Part shown: in pieces, positions 52,901 through 64,000 of the stretch
Layout of the letters: the number at the start of each line of letters is the position of its first letter
Position numbering within the stretch: the stretch's first letter is position 1
DNA from: Varroa destructor
Taxonomy: Eukaryota > Arthropoda > Arachnida > Mesostigmata > Varroidae
DNA length: 64,000 bases
NCBI RefSeq assembly: GCF_002443255.2
Contig: NW_019211454.1
Location: forward strand, 11,802,248-11,866,247
Direction of reading: 5' to 3'
Program-made: the position numbers and the translations under genes
Notes under the pieces: generated by a model
Seen by the model: the letters and a program-made list of their open reading frames with translations, nothing else
Database searches by the model: none
Told to the model about the DNA's origin: nothing

Positions 52901-55900
52901 CTCTAAGATTAGCACTTTTCATAAGCACTCTATCAATGTGTTTGGAAAAAAGGTAATATACTAAGCGAAGATCATATTTTCTAGATTAGACCGCTGTCGT
53001 CACCGAGCAAGTACGATAGTTTTAGCGCACTGCACCAAATTTGGTTGAAGTACTCATTTGGGTGAGCTTACAAACCATGTATAGCAGCAAGATTATGTTT
53101 GAATATTATCTCCCGCACGTCAATTTAGATTCGGTACTTCGGCTTACAACATTTTCAGCGTGTAAAGCGCTGGTAAAGCGAAACCGTCTAAATATCGAGA
53201 TCTAGCGTTTGGCCTGGCCCACGGACAATTAAGTGTTGTTCTGGGTAGACTGTAAACAAATCACAAGAGAAAAAAAAGTATTAACTATAAACAAATCTAT
53301 TATCTAAAAAAGTCTGCTCCTGCTTATGTATTTTCTTATCGTATGTACCAGCGTACGCAGCTAAGTGGGCAAAGCTAACCAAAGTATTCATTTATATTCC
53401 GCTCTACCTGGTCACTTCTTGTATATTTCAAGTGACCAAATCTGAACGCATTTCGTCTGTTAGTCGATTCACATTGATCCTACGTGTATTGTGTCATACT
53501 AATTCAATCGGCCCACTCGAAAGACATATCTCGTGAGTGGACTGGAACCGGCGATGACAACCTTACCCTTGCAGTTTTTATAGATCGCCCTCTTCTGGGG
53601 CAGAGTTTTGCTTGAAAAGTGCGATTGCCACCTACGCTTTTTTCCAACACGTCCGTTAGCAATCGCGGTAGTCTCGTAGAAGAATTTTCGATCATATCAG
53701 CGTCTGCCCGCTGGTCTTCACCCCCCCCCCCACCACCCCCCTCTGAGATGGGGGTTGATTTCGATACAAAGATCTATAATCTGTCTTAGTTTTCATACGA
53801 TTCGTAAGAGCCGCCAAATGCTTCGGGGTCCCTCTATATCGCAGGAGGGGACAATTAACTTAGTTGCTTACAAAAAGATTGCTAGGGAACGCATGGACCA
53901 AGGCATGTTAAAATAGGCCCATGTCCGAGTTTCATTAGAACTCTTACGTCAAATAATTAACACTTGACAATTATAACAATAATATATATATATTTTTTAA
54001 CTAAAAGAGATCTTTTTTTAATATTTTACGAAGTTGCTGGATGAAATCATTAATCTATTGATTTCTAAGGCATTCTCCAAAAAGATGTTTACTCGAACCA
54101 TTCCTGCATACGTTATATCGTAGTAATTCAACAGCAATATCCATTGACTTTCTATCAAAGAAGTGCGCATTCTTCCAGATGCGTTGAAAATTATATAGTG
54201 TGGTAATTTTACCTGCAAGACAAATAAGTTATTCACGTTTAGCGATGATAAACTGGTTTGAAAAAGAGGACACTCACCGGTGTACGTACAAAGTTACAGG
54301 TCATATTGAACGAGCGCTAACTTGTTTCAGGTTTCCTCAGAGCCCAGTCTGCTGGTTTCCTCTTCTTTGGAGATTCTCATGATGATTTTTTACATTTCGC
54401 CTTCGAACGTTCGGGCAAACTTGTCGCTCAACTACATGTAAAGTCTATTCCTCTATATTGAAATAATAAATCCCTAAAAGGGGACCGAAAATATCGATTT
54501 CCATGTGACAGTCCAAATCTCACTCTTCCGAAAATGAACAAATAGTTGCTATAAGTGTACGGACGACGATCTTTCTTTACATGTTTAACTGTGAACGCCG
54601 CATAAGGGGTGCATATCGAACTGTTGACAGCGCCGTCTCCACTATATATATATATATATATATAGAATTCCAACAGCAATGGAGTACGGTGTGAAGCCGA
54701 ATTTCGTCCATGAATCCCCGGAACTCCATTGAATCCACAAGTATTAGGTTTCTGTTCGGATGCTTCCCTCCATTGGACGCTAACGCGCAGCACTTTCAAG
54801 TGGCAGTTACTTGAATATAAGGTAATGCCCGATGATAAGTCCTATTTCTCTAGCGGACAGGATTTTAACTATAAACCACCGATACATAAATGCTTATATG
54901 TACGCTCTGTCTTGAGCTGAATTATAGCTAGCCTCCGCTGATACAGTGGCGGATGCAACAACAGGCGACATTGTAATGCACGGCTGTATAGTATTGTCTT
55001 ATACACAGCTATGATCGTCAGTTAGTTAGAATAAAAGCTTCAGCGTGGCGTCGATTTATCTTCAGTTTACTTGCCGTGCATTTTCATAATCGGTTGCTCT
55101 TTTGCAGACGGATTGACATTGGGTCCGTTCGTCCATCTAGACTTCCCGAATTCTTCATACAGTAGGAGGAGAACAGGTCATCATCATTACTTACGCTGGT
55201 TCCTTTACTATCTACCACCGTTGTCACTAGTGACATTGTGCAGATTAATACAGCTGATCTAGCAGCTTGTGCATGTAAACAACTGTACATAGGCGTAAAA
55301 GGTACGATAAGCGAGACTGTACATACTGCTGCGACGTTACTGTGTCTCTGAACGTGACCGACTGCAGCAACGACACCCGGTAGTAATTGGCCGGTAATCT
55401 AAACCTGCAGCGTAGCGTGGGTACGTAGTCACTTAAGCGCTACATCTACAATGCAATCTTCCTTTTCTCTAGTAAATGTAGTCGACGCGCATTTGCGATT
55501 CAGTCATGCACTACCATGAAACTATATATATTAATGAGTAAATATATGTATAGTTATACTGCAGTATTATCGATATTTAGCTACGCGGGTCTACGAAGCT
55601 CTCGACAGTGGCAGTCGCGCGCGTTTATGCATATCCCCAGTCCACTTTTTTTGGGAGTGAGCGAACGCCATCTGGTGTTCTTTCAGCGCGCGTCTATGCA
55701 TATCCCCAGTCCACTTTTTTGGGAGTGAGCGAACGCCATCTGGTGTTGTTTCAGCGCGCGTCTATGCATATCCCCAGTCCACTTTTTTGGGAGTGAGCGA
55801 ACGCCACCTGGTGTTGTTTCAGCGCGCGAGGTTGCCGAACGACAAAGTTGATATTACCGCCGTTATGTCTATTGTTTAACGCCTGCTATGGTGGCCGCAA

Positions 55901-58900
55901 TGTTAGGTTCCATAAGGCTTGATACGACTGGGGTGTGGGTAGCACAGTTGTACTAATATAGCTACCGGTACGCGATTGTTGGCTAGACAACAGACGAGGC
56001 CAATGTGGGAATACGGGAGACAAACAAAAAGCTACCTGTGAATATCTACAAGAATTTATAGAATGCAGCATACAGTGTGAACAGTATCGTATGCCGTGAA
56101 CATATTATGCAAACTGGATCCGCTATGCTAGCGCATTGACTTGATATACTATCCGCTGACTGGCCATGCGGTTGGTTGAGAATAAGGGAGGACTAGGTAT
56201 GAGCGACATCAAACGCAGGAGAGAGGGTTAAATCAGTATTTTTGCTCTAGGCAAAGGTAGCAGTAGGCCGTAGGCCTAGCCTATATACATAATTGATTTT
56301 TAGCTACCATACTATTAAGTGCTTATTAATGAGCATAGGTAAAAATGAAATTGTTGATTCTCTTTGCCATTTACGAGAAGTCATTGCTAAACTCAACTAT
56401 CCGCTCGATAGTTGGCTGTCTGCCGCAAGGGATAAAACGCCGGTTTGTAAACTCCGAACTCCAGAAGCGTAATCAGTGGAAATATTTGGGTAACGAATGT
56501 ACCATACATGGTACTTATAGTGAATTCAAATCGATCATTTTATTCAGATCATCCGTGCGATGCGTCGTTAGCTCGTCATAGCGCTATAGACCTTGTATGA
56601 ACGCAAATATGTGGGATCTTCGTTCGCTTCGTTTGTATTTTTATTCGATTTATGTGAGTTAAAAGGCACCGTATTTTTCCTGCTAATCGATCGCCTGCGC
56701 GGCTTGCAACTTTCAGGTGACGCGAAATGGCATTTCATCCTTGAAAGTTCAACCGCAAGCGGCACTAGGCCAGCTCAAGGTTTCTGGCTTAATCGCCAGA
56801 AGACACATGATAAATACACACAAAAGCTACGTCTATTTTCATAAACTCTTTAACACTGAAAACCTTAATCTATGATTTTTAATAGGGTTGTCTAGTTCCC
56901 TATTGAGTGCGCATCCGGTTAAATGGATATGATAGTTCAACGGCTCAATAATGAATAGTAAACCTCGAGCAGAAATAGGTACTTTTGCGGATGTAACGAG
57001 GTTATGCCTAATGAGACTAGTGGCAATTATTCCCTCTTGATTTTCAGGAGTTCGGCTCGGTAGCTGTCTTGGTGCTTACGCTGATCGGGCCTGGATTGGC
57101 TCGTTCTAACGATGGATTCTCAAGCATCAATCGGCAAGAAGATGTAAGTTGCCAGACTTAGGATGACTAGTAACAGAACCGATTCATTCATGTAATATGA
57201 TTCGTACACAGTAACGTAAATACAAGTCCGCTTATGTGCCGTTTGTCTATACATACCAGTATGCAGCTTCTTAAATTTTACATGCAAAACAATTTACAAA
57301 TTATACAGTTTTAACATGCCTGATTTCATTAGCTGCGCGGTGGAATCGAAGGGATTGTCGCCTCGGTCAACATCTAATGTTTACTGAGCACAAGCGGAAA
57401 CAAATATGGCAGTTTCTGCTGAAAGACGGCATGCTACACATAAATACATGTTGAACTCCTTAATTTTATTATTTATTAATAACTTAGTTTGTTACGTATT
57501 TTTATTACCATTATTTAAAGCTTGACTTTTCCTCAGACAATTAGTGCGCTCTGCATAGGATCAATCAGTCATTGGCCATTTTATCAGACTGCCATCCTCG
57601 GGTCATTGGGCGCCAGTCCCTACACAAATTGGCACCACTTTTTATTTTGCCCCATTAGTACCATTACAGTTTCGCATTGCTTTTGTACGCGTTATGCCGC
57701 AGCCAGTACTGGAGATATTGCTGGCGCCATAGTTATTTCGGCGTTATAACGTTATTTGCAGCCATTCAACCTTCTATTGTCCTGCGTGCACCATCGGGCA
57801 TTGATGCACGTTAGTGAGTCATATGAACGATATAATCATACAGCTATCTCGGCAGCCCTTCAACCGTTCAGAGTGTAATTTGCAACTGGGGTATTGCGAC
57901 GTCGTCCATAAGCTATGCTGAACTATCGAAATGCGATTTTTAAAATAATCAAATGCAAAAGACGTATAATAGTTTTATAATAATAATAATAATAATAATA
58001 ACGGTTTTCTTCGAATGGGGAAATATGTTTGCTTGCTAGTGCCGCTTCATTTGAAAATATGTACTCAAGAGGGCAGAGCAAGAGCGTGATTGTGTTCGTA
58101 GAGAGGTCCATTAGCAACAAACGGTCTATTATACGTTACGTGCTATTGTGCACTTTCGTGGTTGAGGGCAAATACCAATAGCCATTTGTAACAATAATGA
58201 TGGGAAATTCAGACTCTAGCGTGCAAATACAAACCGTGAAGATGCCTGCTTGTCATCTATGCACACTAGTAGAAGGTAAGTGACGTCACACTGAGCCGGT
58301 ACGAGATAGGTAAACAGGCCAATAATGTGGGGATCCACAACGTATTCATCATTAATAAAACCCGCCATAAATAAAATAAGCTATAAGGAAGAAATATGGC
58401 GCCACAGGTTGTAATGAGCATTTACTGCAAATGGTCCTCTGTAGTCGTTGTATAGCTAGCTGGTCGTTTCGCACCGGCAAATTATTGATTCGTGTCAAAA
58501 AGCTTCGTTAATTTTCTTTAACTAACTGCTGTTAACTAACGGGGTAACTGTTGTTTTAGGGCCATGGTAATTATCAATACAATTACGACATTACCGATTG
58601 GGATACCAACCTCAAAAGGTGGGAAACTGTTGATGCAGAAAACAATCGTCGGGGAGGATACACCATCACTGATATAGATGGAAAGGTCCGCCAGGTCGAG
58701 TACACGGCTGGCAAGAACGGTTTTCGTGCTATAGTCAAGACGAATGAGCCTGGCACAAAGACACATTTTACAGGCGACCACGACGCTATCTATGTTCGCG
58801 ATGGCGTAACGAAGATCATCCAGGACGCACAGCCCGCGCTACAGCAGACCGGACATGTCCTCAAGCAGAAGGTATTTTCGTAGCAGGCAAATTTGTTCAC

Positions 58901-60157
58901 ATAGAATAGTGGCTAGCTATGACATAATCGTATGTAAAAAAAATGTTCTTAATGCTATAGAAAATATTTAGTTTGTTAAATATGCAGTAAGTGTAAGCAA
59001 GGTTAGCAATCAAGATGAGCATAGTTAACATATTTGCGCTTTAACGACAGCGTCACGTTTTGCGTTCTCACCCTTTTTGTTAAATAAGAACTATATTTTT
59101 TAGTATGCGTTTTTAGTATAACCCACAACATGGTCATCGTTTGGCGTTTGTTGTTGTTGTTGTTATCGTCGGCTTCGTGGTTCATCATCAGCTTTTTTGT
59201 CTCGTTTCGTGTGATAGAAACTAGGCCACGTGCATCATCATACTCACGTCATCCCGGAAGCTCCGATCGATCCCGCGATTCCCGCGGTGCACGCGCACTC
59301 TGTACGTCCCGTTGTCAAACTTCAAACGCCACTTGTGGTTCCGACTGTTGTTCAGCCTGCTCCGGTTCCGGTCGTTATTCCGCCCCCGCCACCTCCTCCG
59401 GTTGTAGTGCATAGGCCGATCTTTCACGAGACAGTTATTCAACGTGCCCCTGAGCCAGGTTTGTTGAGTAAACTAAGGCGTACATGCATTTATATCACTA
59501 TTTTCTAGTGAAACGGTACAAGCTAACACTACGGATTCTTATTCGTTGAATTTTCCTCTGTTAGTTATTCCGGTTGTACCGAAGCGCACGATCGCCTATA
59601 TTCCGCCCATTGTTACGCACAAGCAGGTGCATGTACCGCCATTGCCACCAAAACCAGTGTTTGAACATGTTCACCGCGTCGCTCATCAACCGCCTCCTTC
59701 TGTCGTACGTGTGGAGCCTGCGGTAGCGCCTAGGCCTGTCGTAGTCACTGACATTCCCGCTTACACTGGACCTCGTCGTCGGCCCCAAAAGTTTATTGAG
59801 GACCCATCACAGGCATTCGAAACGCCCACAGAAAAAGTCATCCTAACGCCAAAGCGCGTTCCCGCCTACGCTCCTGACCAGGATCTTCCCGAAGACTACG
59901 GCACCGTCAGCGTGCCAACCGTTCCACCCCCAGCCTCACGTCTCCGTACCGCCTATGTGCCAGAGAAGATTGTCGCAGCTCCGGTTGTCAAATCCGCTTT
60001 ACCAGTAACCCGTTTTGCACCCATCGCGATTCGTCCAGTCTACCAGCCGAAGTATTCGTACGGGCCTACTTATCACACCACCTCGTACCAGCCGATCTCC
60101 CATACACCATTGCGCTGCTCGCGTTGCAGCGGCTACGGAAAGGCCAAATCCAGGTAA
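46583..60157 (+). CDS. cuticle protein with RR-type chitin-binding domain (5 exons)
   Basis: An exported structural protein of the exoskeleton that would bind chitin. Coding exons 46953-46958, 57048-57143, 58560-58871, 59218-59458 and 59565-60157 splice with GT-AG sites in consistent phases (0, 0, 0, 1) to give 415 residues. Residues 1-20 form a signal peptide (MKEFGSVAVLVLTLIGPG, then LA). Residues about 37-100 form the chitin-binding domain, with YQYNYDITDW, GGYTITDIDGKVRQVEY and GFRAIVKTNEPGT; the last motif is characteristic of chelicerate cuticle proteins. The rest is a low-complexity Pro/Val/His-rich tail with VVIPPPPPPPVVVH and a Tyr-rich end (YSYGPTYHTTSYQP), typical of cuticle matrix regions that may be cross-linked. 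TATA and initiator lie upstream and AATAAA downstream. An in-frame ATG at 46908 could add 15 residues, but would push the signal peptide inward. Confidence 0.94.
46681..46706 (+). repeat. (GAC)n microsatellite in the 5'UTR
   Basis: Eight GAC units followed by GA, inside the cuticle gene leader. It is open as poly-Asp in one frame, but no ATG precedes it. Confidence 0.9.
48425..48444 (+). repeat. (AT)n microsatellite
   Basis: About ten AT units in cuticle intron 1. Confidence 0.9.
50101..50120 (+). repeat. (TGTT)n microsatellite
   Basis: About five units, in cuticle intron 1. Confidence 0.9.
51961..51980 (+). repeat. (CAAT)n microsatellite
   Basis: Five perfect units, in cuticle intron 1. 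Confidence 0.92.
53721..53741 (-). repeat. C-rich tract, G4-capable on the minus strand
   Basis: C11, A, CC, A, C6 on the plus strand, followed by a G5 run at 53750 that could pair with it as a hairpin. Confidence 0.85.
54642..54664 (+). repeat. (TA)n microsatellite
   Basis: About eleven TA units in cuticle intron 1. Confidence 0.9.
55612..55829 (+). repeat. 68-bp minisatellite, 3 copies, CTCF-like core in each
   Basis: Three near-identical units that differ by one extra T in copy 1 and few substitutions. Each has GCGCGCGT, tatgcatatccccagtcc, a T run and then GTGAGCGAACGCCA(T/C)CTGG. The reverse strand reads ACACCAG(A/G)TGGCG at 55666-55678, 55734-55746 and 55802-55814, exactly 68 bp apart. 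This matches 12 of 13 positions of CCANNAGRKGGCR. Factor binding is inferred. Confidence 0.9.
56593..56844 (+). CDS. weak open frame in cuticle intron 1
   Basis: An 83-codon frame from a TTG codon to TAA, containing LRGLQLSGDAKWHFILESS. Codon structure is mildly coding-like. There is no ATG start, clear acceptor or family; it may be chance. Confidence 0.12.
   Translation: MYERKYVGSSFASFVFLFDLCELKGTVFFLLIDRLRGLQLSGDAKWHFILESSTASGTRPAQGFWLNRQKTHDKYTQKLRLFS
57048..57143 (+). CDS. cuticle gene exon 2: signal peptide
   Basis: Acceptor ccctcttgattttcag and donor GAT|GTAAGT, with 32 codons in phase 0. It supplies the hydrophobic core GSVAVLVLTLIG and a small-residue cleavage region, then a short polar segment ending INRQED. 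Confidence 0.92.
57537..57749 (+). CDS. possible alternative terminal exon of the cuticle gene
   Basis: The acceptor gacttttcctcag is followed by an open frame of 70 codons to TAA, in the same phase (0) that exon 2 leaves. It would replace the chitin-binding domain with a hydrophobic, Ser/Ala-rich tail (TISALCIGSISHWPFYQ at its start). No poly(A) signal is seen close by, so it may be chance. Confidence 0.18.
   Translation, partial: TISALCIGSISHWPFYQTAILGSLGASPYTNWHHFLFCPISTITVSHCFCTRYAAASTGDIAGAIVISAL
57976..58001 (+). repeat. (ATA)n microsatellite
   Basis: About eight units, in cuticle intron 2. Confidence 0.92.
58560..58871 (+). CDS. cuticle gene exon 3: chitin-binding domain
   Basis: 104 codons, phase 0 at both ends, with acceptor gttgttttag and donor AAG|GTATTT. 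It codes residues 35-138. The aromatic residues expected for chitin contact are present (YQYNY, W55, Y68, Y82, F89), and the domain closes with KTNEPGT. A helix-like tail (VTKIIQDAQPALQQTG) follows. Confidence 0.94.
58872..59217 (+). other. cuticle gene intron 3
   Basis: A 346-bp phase-0 intron, AT-rich, with a (TTG) stretch near 59148-59165 and acceptor ttcgtgtgatag. Confidence 0.85.
59218..59458 (+). CDS. cuticle gene exon 4: Pro/Val/His-rich
   Basis: Eighty codons plus one base, starting KLGHVHHHTHVIPEAP and containing VVIPPPPPPPVVVH. The donor is GCCAG|GTTTGT, phase 1. The Val-Pro alternation is a usual cuticle-matrix composition. Confidence 0.92.
59565..60157 (+). CDS. cuticle gene exon 5: C-terminal Pro-rich tail and stop
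   Basis: Acceptor gaattttcctctgttag, with two bases completing Val219. It codes 196 further residues to TAA at 60155-60157. The sequence is rich in PxP, VxP and Tyr, and includes YTGPRRRPQKFIEDPS and a final RCSRCSGYGKAKSR with two Cys, unusual for a cuticle protein. The only intron, of about 106 bp, separates it from exon 4. Confidence 0.93.
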
Positions 60158-60605
60158 ACAACTCAGCTATGGCACTTCAGTCATCAACAAAAATCACTAT
60201 GGATAAAACTAAGTGTATCTGGTAATGCGCTTCCACCCTGGTGACGGGATGGTTCGCATTTTTTACGATACATGATGAGTGTCGCATCGCTAGAGAGTCG
60301 TCAGAACACACGGTATGGAAGATCTGGTATCTTCCATACGATTGAAGAGTAAGCAATAGATGAAGTATATGGCGAAGACGAACCAAGTTTTCTTTAAATT
60401 TACACAGCTCGCACATAGCAGAGCCGCTGTTGTAAATTTTGATGGTATTCAGTAATAGCAACGACGTCGTGTTGATCATAACTCTAAGATTGGAACTTCG
60501 CGCATCATTGCTTGCATTCAATTTTTGTGGTTGGCTTGCAGTTATAATAAGTTGGAATTGATCTACCCTATTTGACAGCCTGCCTCAAATCGGTGAATAA
60601 ATAAA
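60158..60605 (+). other. cuticle gene 3'UTR (presumed)
   Basis: Noncoding sequence between the stop and the poly(A) signal. It includes an 11-bp-arm hairpin at 60313-60339 (arms gtatggaagat / atcttccatac, loop ctggt), which would form in the transcript. Confidence 0.7.
60596..60605 (+). terminator. poly(A) signal, overlapping AATAAA pair
   Basis: AATAAATAAA carries two overlapping signals 440 bp after the stop codon, followed by GT-containing sequence. Confidence 0.75.
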
Positions 60606-63600
60606 TATACGGATTGTCGTTTAAGCATAAGGCGCTCTGTTGCATGACAAAAAAGTAATTGCATGGGCCACGTTCCATTGTGGACGTGTTGCATACTCGA
60701 CACATCTCGCTATCGCATTTATCTATCATGCTATTACCTTTAGGACTTCAGGAAGAAAGCATCAATGGAAAACACCACATCGACTTGGTCCTATTGAAAG
60801 CTGAAGTGTTCTATCTATCAAAGTCGTACTCTAAATAATCGAAATACAGAAAAGTCATTTCTTCAGCAGTGATTCTTTTTCTCTACTAAGCCTTTCTCAT
60901 ATTTATATTCAGCGTCTGTGAAGCCTTTTCGTATATCGCGCAGTGCCTGAGGTCTACGACTTTTTGCTGGAGCAGATGATGTTTGGCGGTGTTACGTTGC
61001 TTTAGATACCTTTGACTAATCTAGTTTTATCTACGCCAGGGTTCTTTTCCCTTCATACTCGTTTCTTAATAGCCCGCTGCGCTCACTTGTACTGTCAAAA
61101 GTGAGCAGCTGTCCATCCAAGCTCGAATGTTTCCTCATTTGAGAAAATTACCTTTGAGACTCGAGCTAATATACAATGTAGATCTAGAGATTCAGTTCAG
61201 GACTTGCATACAATAGAAAAATTAATAATACGGACACCTCAAGTAACCAAACATCTCAAAAATCCAGAGTACGATATCTAGAAATACCACAAAAAAAAAA
61301 GCACGACGAAATATGCCTATCCTTGATAGACGTTTTACGGAAATTTCAGCATGGAAAAATAATATTAGCATGTGCCAAATAATTGAGCCTGCGTACGTAC
61401 AATTATTTTGAAACAAAGACTACAATGAACATATACGAAAATCATAAAATATTCAGCTAAAAGAAAATTAGAGGCACTATAGATATTCTGGTGCTAAATG
61501 CATTAATTTATGCATATGAAATAAAAATATCCTCAAATATATCTACATAATCACAGGCTACCTTGCATGAACGCACTTGACCCTGTATACTATGCCCGAT
61601 GGTCCTCACTCAGGACGATCGTAAATTTCCGTAAATTAAATTATTTGTACGTGAAAAAGATCATATAGCCGTCGTGTTCTTATTGCTAGGTACATGTAGA
61701 TCGAAAATGTGTACATATCATTGCATCTCGTCAGAAAAGCGGATTCTGAATTTTCCTATATCAACTGAAGTAGGTGTAAATTGGTACATATATTTATGTA
61801 TAGCTTAGAAATACGTACGTTCTACAATAATTACATTAAGCGCTACTCGAGGGCGCTGCTGGAACCGGTGTCACCATAAGCCTATGGAGTTTACTAATAT
61901 GATCATCTTTACGCAATATGACATCGCAGTTTGCGACCAGTACTTTTGTTACGAATAAGGTTTTACCCTTTTAGGTATTTGAAATAAAGTCTATCACAAA
62001 GCAAATAAATTATTAAGACATGGGTGTTAGATACCTACGTGAAACTTCTTCACTTCCATATAGTAAATTTAAATGTTGGAAAGTGTGTTGGCCACATACT
62101 GTAGACTGTCTCAGAGGTTAACAATGCCTTTCGCTTATGTAATGGCCTTGACTTGTCTTCTATGCAGACAAAATCCAGTGTACGAAATCGATTTATATTT
62201 AAAACTGCCATAGATGTTTCCCGCAACCAATATAAGCTTCGACAAAGGTAAGGATTTTTTCTCACATTTCTCGTTCTTTTCATTGCTATTGCGCCGTAAC
62301 AGACCTACAAAACTAATTATGTCATCTGCCTCTTCTCTGAGAAAGGTCCCGAATTTTCGAAAATCATTTCCTCAAACAGTCCAAGGTCACGCATTTTGTA
62401 TTAGTGTGTACAAGGAACTTCTATAGTGTACAGCTTCAATGCGGGGATTGGCAAAAGCACATATTTTACCATTTTTAGTATATTATGTTTAGATGTCAGC
62501 GAGCGGCATGCCTCGTGATGTACTTCATTGGGACTATAAGTGGTCGAATATTACGTCCGGAACGAAAACTTTGAGCTGTGTGTGGACTTGCTATGTATTA
62601 ACCGCGTAACAGGGTACTTGGCCGTGTCTTTGATTTACAGAGGAAAGTTTAGGATTTTTTCCAAATATTGTTGTGGTCCTTATTTCAATTGTAATGTATT
62701 AGGTTTTCCGATTCTGTTTAAACAGCCGAAATACCTCAGTTAAAACTACGCATGAAAAACGTAATATATTTGGTCGAGATTTATTCCAGGCCCTTGGCCA
62801 TTTGTGTCTATAAGCTGATTAAGTACCATCAAAGGATGACGCATCTATGAGAAAGGGTTTCTTTAGGTATGAGAATCAACGCTCAGCGTTTTTTTTTGTA
62901 AGGGTAGAACGCCGGTAGGATTTATTGAGGATAGGTGAAAAAGCTGGGCAAGGAAGCTATTAGTGAAATGGCAGATTAAAAATCATGTTGGGAGGTTGAA
63001 GACCAGGAAGGAAGGAAGTACTTATACCTCAAAACCTTAAATAAAAGTGCGAGCTGCAAGATGATCATGGAAGTCCTTCATTTCTGGTGATGATGTCTTT
63101 CAAGCTGGTTTCTGCGTGTCATAATTATGCATAATTGTGTAGAGTATCCATAAGAGTTTCCATGTGTTCTGAGTCCACGTAAAAAATTTTTCATGGCAAT
63201 TTAATTATACGTGCTTTGAAAAATTCCATATTGAGCAGATAGGAAACACAAGTTTCCGTGATTATAAGACCGCGTTCTTGTGTTTGAAGTCCTGAAGTAT
63301 AGCTATCTTCACCGTAGTCCTCAACCTCCAAATCAACATTCGTAAAGTAATTGCACCAGTAACAAACAGTTGTGTCGCTGAAGGCTTCATTGCTTTGTGT
63401 TTTTACCAATCTTCAAGAAATTTTACCAGCATTCTATTTTCCAAGAAGAAAAACTTAATCGCTGAGCATTCGTTTTCAGCATTACATGATATCTACAAAC
63501 TAAGTGTTCTGTTATAGCACTCTATCAGTTTATGATCGTAAATAGCCGTAAAGGGCTTAATGTCAGTAGCAGACAAACTTTGTCTGCTAATGGTAGGTAG

Positions 63601-64000
63601 TGTAAAAGTTACTAAAATCTTTGACTCGCTAAATAACTCCAGGCAGCATGGCGAGCTACATAAAATACGATGTTCGCGACGCCTGCTTTCAGTTCTTATG
63701 TAGAATATCAGTTGAAGACTCCCGCAACATTCGAATGCAGAAGTTTCTTTGTCTTCATCATAGTTGCGGCATATTTTTCAAATAAAAATTTAACTTTTTC
63801 AACAAAAATATTTCAAGAAGAACTCGCCTTAATTAGGTGGGTTTAAATTCAGTGACTTAATGCAGAAGCTACCAAGATTCGAAGGTTATTTTTTTAGTTC
63901 ATCTATAAAATACGAACCTAAAGATGGATGATACTAGAGATGTAAAAACGCCATCCGTGATGTTTCAAAACCACGTGATTTTTTTGCTAAATAAAATGTG
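60606..64000. other. downstream flank without a recognised gene
   Basis: AT-rich sequence with short open frames only. It includes a palindrome at 63567-63589. No splice-bounded coding segment or transposon was recognised. Confidence 0.6.
63567..63589. repeat. short perfect palindrome, 11-bp arms
   Basis: tagcagacaaa and tttgtctgcta face each other around a single C. Confidence 0.85.

Larger units (their letters stand above)
46959..57047 (+). other. cuticle gene intron 1 (10.1 kb)
   Basis: A phase-0 intron from GTAAGA to ttgattttcag. It contains TA-, TTTG- and AATC-type microsatellites, a C-rich run and the 68-bp minisatellite at 55612-55829. Several GC-richer patches (50.6-51.2, 52.3-52.5, 53.5-53.7 kb) and an open frame at 56593-56844 show no recognisable domain. 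Long first introns often hold enhancers, but none can be named here. Confidence 0.75.
57144..58559 (+). other. cuticle gene intron 2
   Basis: A 1.4 kb phase-0 intron with acceptor ctgttgttttag. It holds an ATA/ATT microsatellite at 57976-58001 and an in-frame candidate terminal exon at 57537-57749. Nothing else is recognised. Confidence 0.8.

Noticed and set aside
54428..54799. 123-codon minus-strand frame
   Set aside because: It runs through the TA microsatellite and lacks codon structure.
59130..59414. Plus-strand Ser/Arg/Cys-rich frame
   Set aside because: Alternative frame over cuticle exon 4; the phase-consistent frame is the Pro/Val-rich one.

Overview
This is a eukaryotic, AT-rich, gene-sparse window with long introns, GT-AG splice sites, simple-sequence repeats, a decayed DNA transposon and no operon-like packing. 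The best taxonomic clue is a cuticle protein whose chitin-binding domain ends in KTNEPGT, a form typical of chelicerate (mite, tick, spider) cuticle proteins. An acarine genome, perhaps a parasitiform mite, is the most likely source. The species is inference and was not tested.

Layout. (1) About 0.2-12.8 kb, minus strand: a cytosolic sulfotransferase (SULT) gene. Four exons are phase-consistent (12601-12781, 5120-5357, 4465-4678, and one from 1194 to about 976) and a short last exon near 238-313 is tentative. Intron 1 is 7.2 kb. (2) About 12.8-23.8 kb: no recognisable gene, with a few exon-like open frames. (3) About 23.84-25.06 kb, minus strand: a dead mariner-like transposon whose transposase can be followed almost from end to end through stops and frameshifts. 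(4) About 25-45.8 kb: no recognisable gene. It holds three near-ideal short hairpins (one more weak one elsewhere), a G-quadruplex motif, microsatellites and a GC-rich block at 27.9-28.6 kb that may be decayed coding or transposon sequence. (5) About 45.8-46.6 kb: a GC-rich promoter region with an RFX-like X-box palindrome, a CTCF-like core, a TATA box and initiators. An open, donor-ended frame on the minus strand may be a divergent exon. (6) 46.58-60.6 kb, plus strand: a complete five-exon cuticle protein gene. A first exon codes only Met-Lys, followed by a 10.1 kb intron, a signal-peptide exon, a chitin-binding exon, two Pro/Val-rich exons and a poly(A) signal. Its first intron carries a three-copy 68-bp minisatellite in which every copy has a CTCF-like core. 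(7) 60.6-64 kb: no recognisable gene.

The two recognised genes have unrelated jobs: sulfonation of small molecules in the cytosol, and an exported exoskeleton protein. Nothing in the sequence ties them together. I found no clear previously undescribed system. The most distinctive items are the CTCF-like minisatellite inside the cuticle intron, the X-box/CTCF/TATA promoter, a cluster of perfect short palindromes, and a possible in-frame alternative terminal exon in cuticle intron 2.
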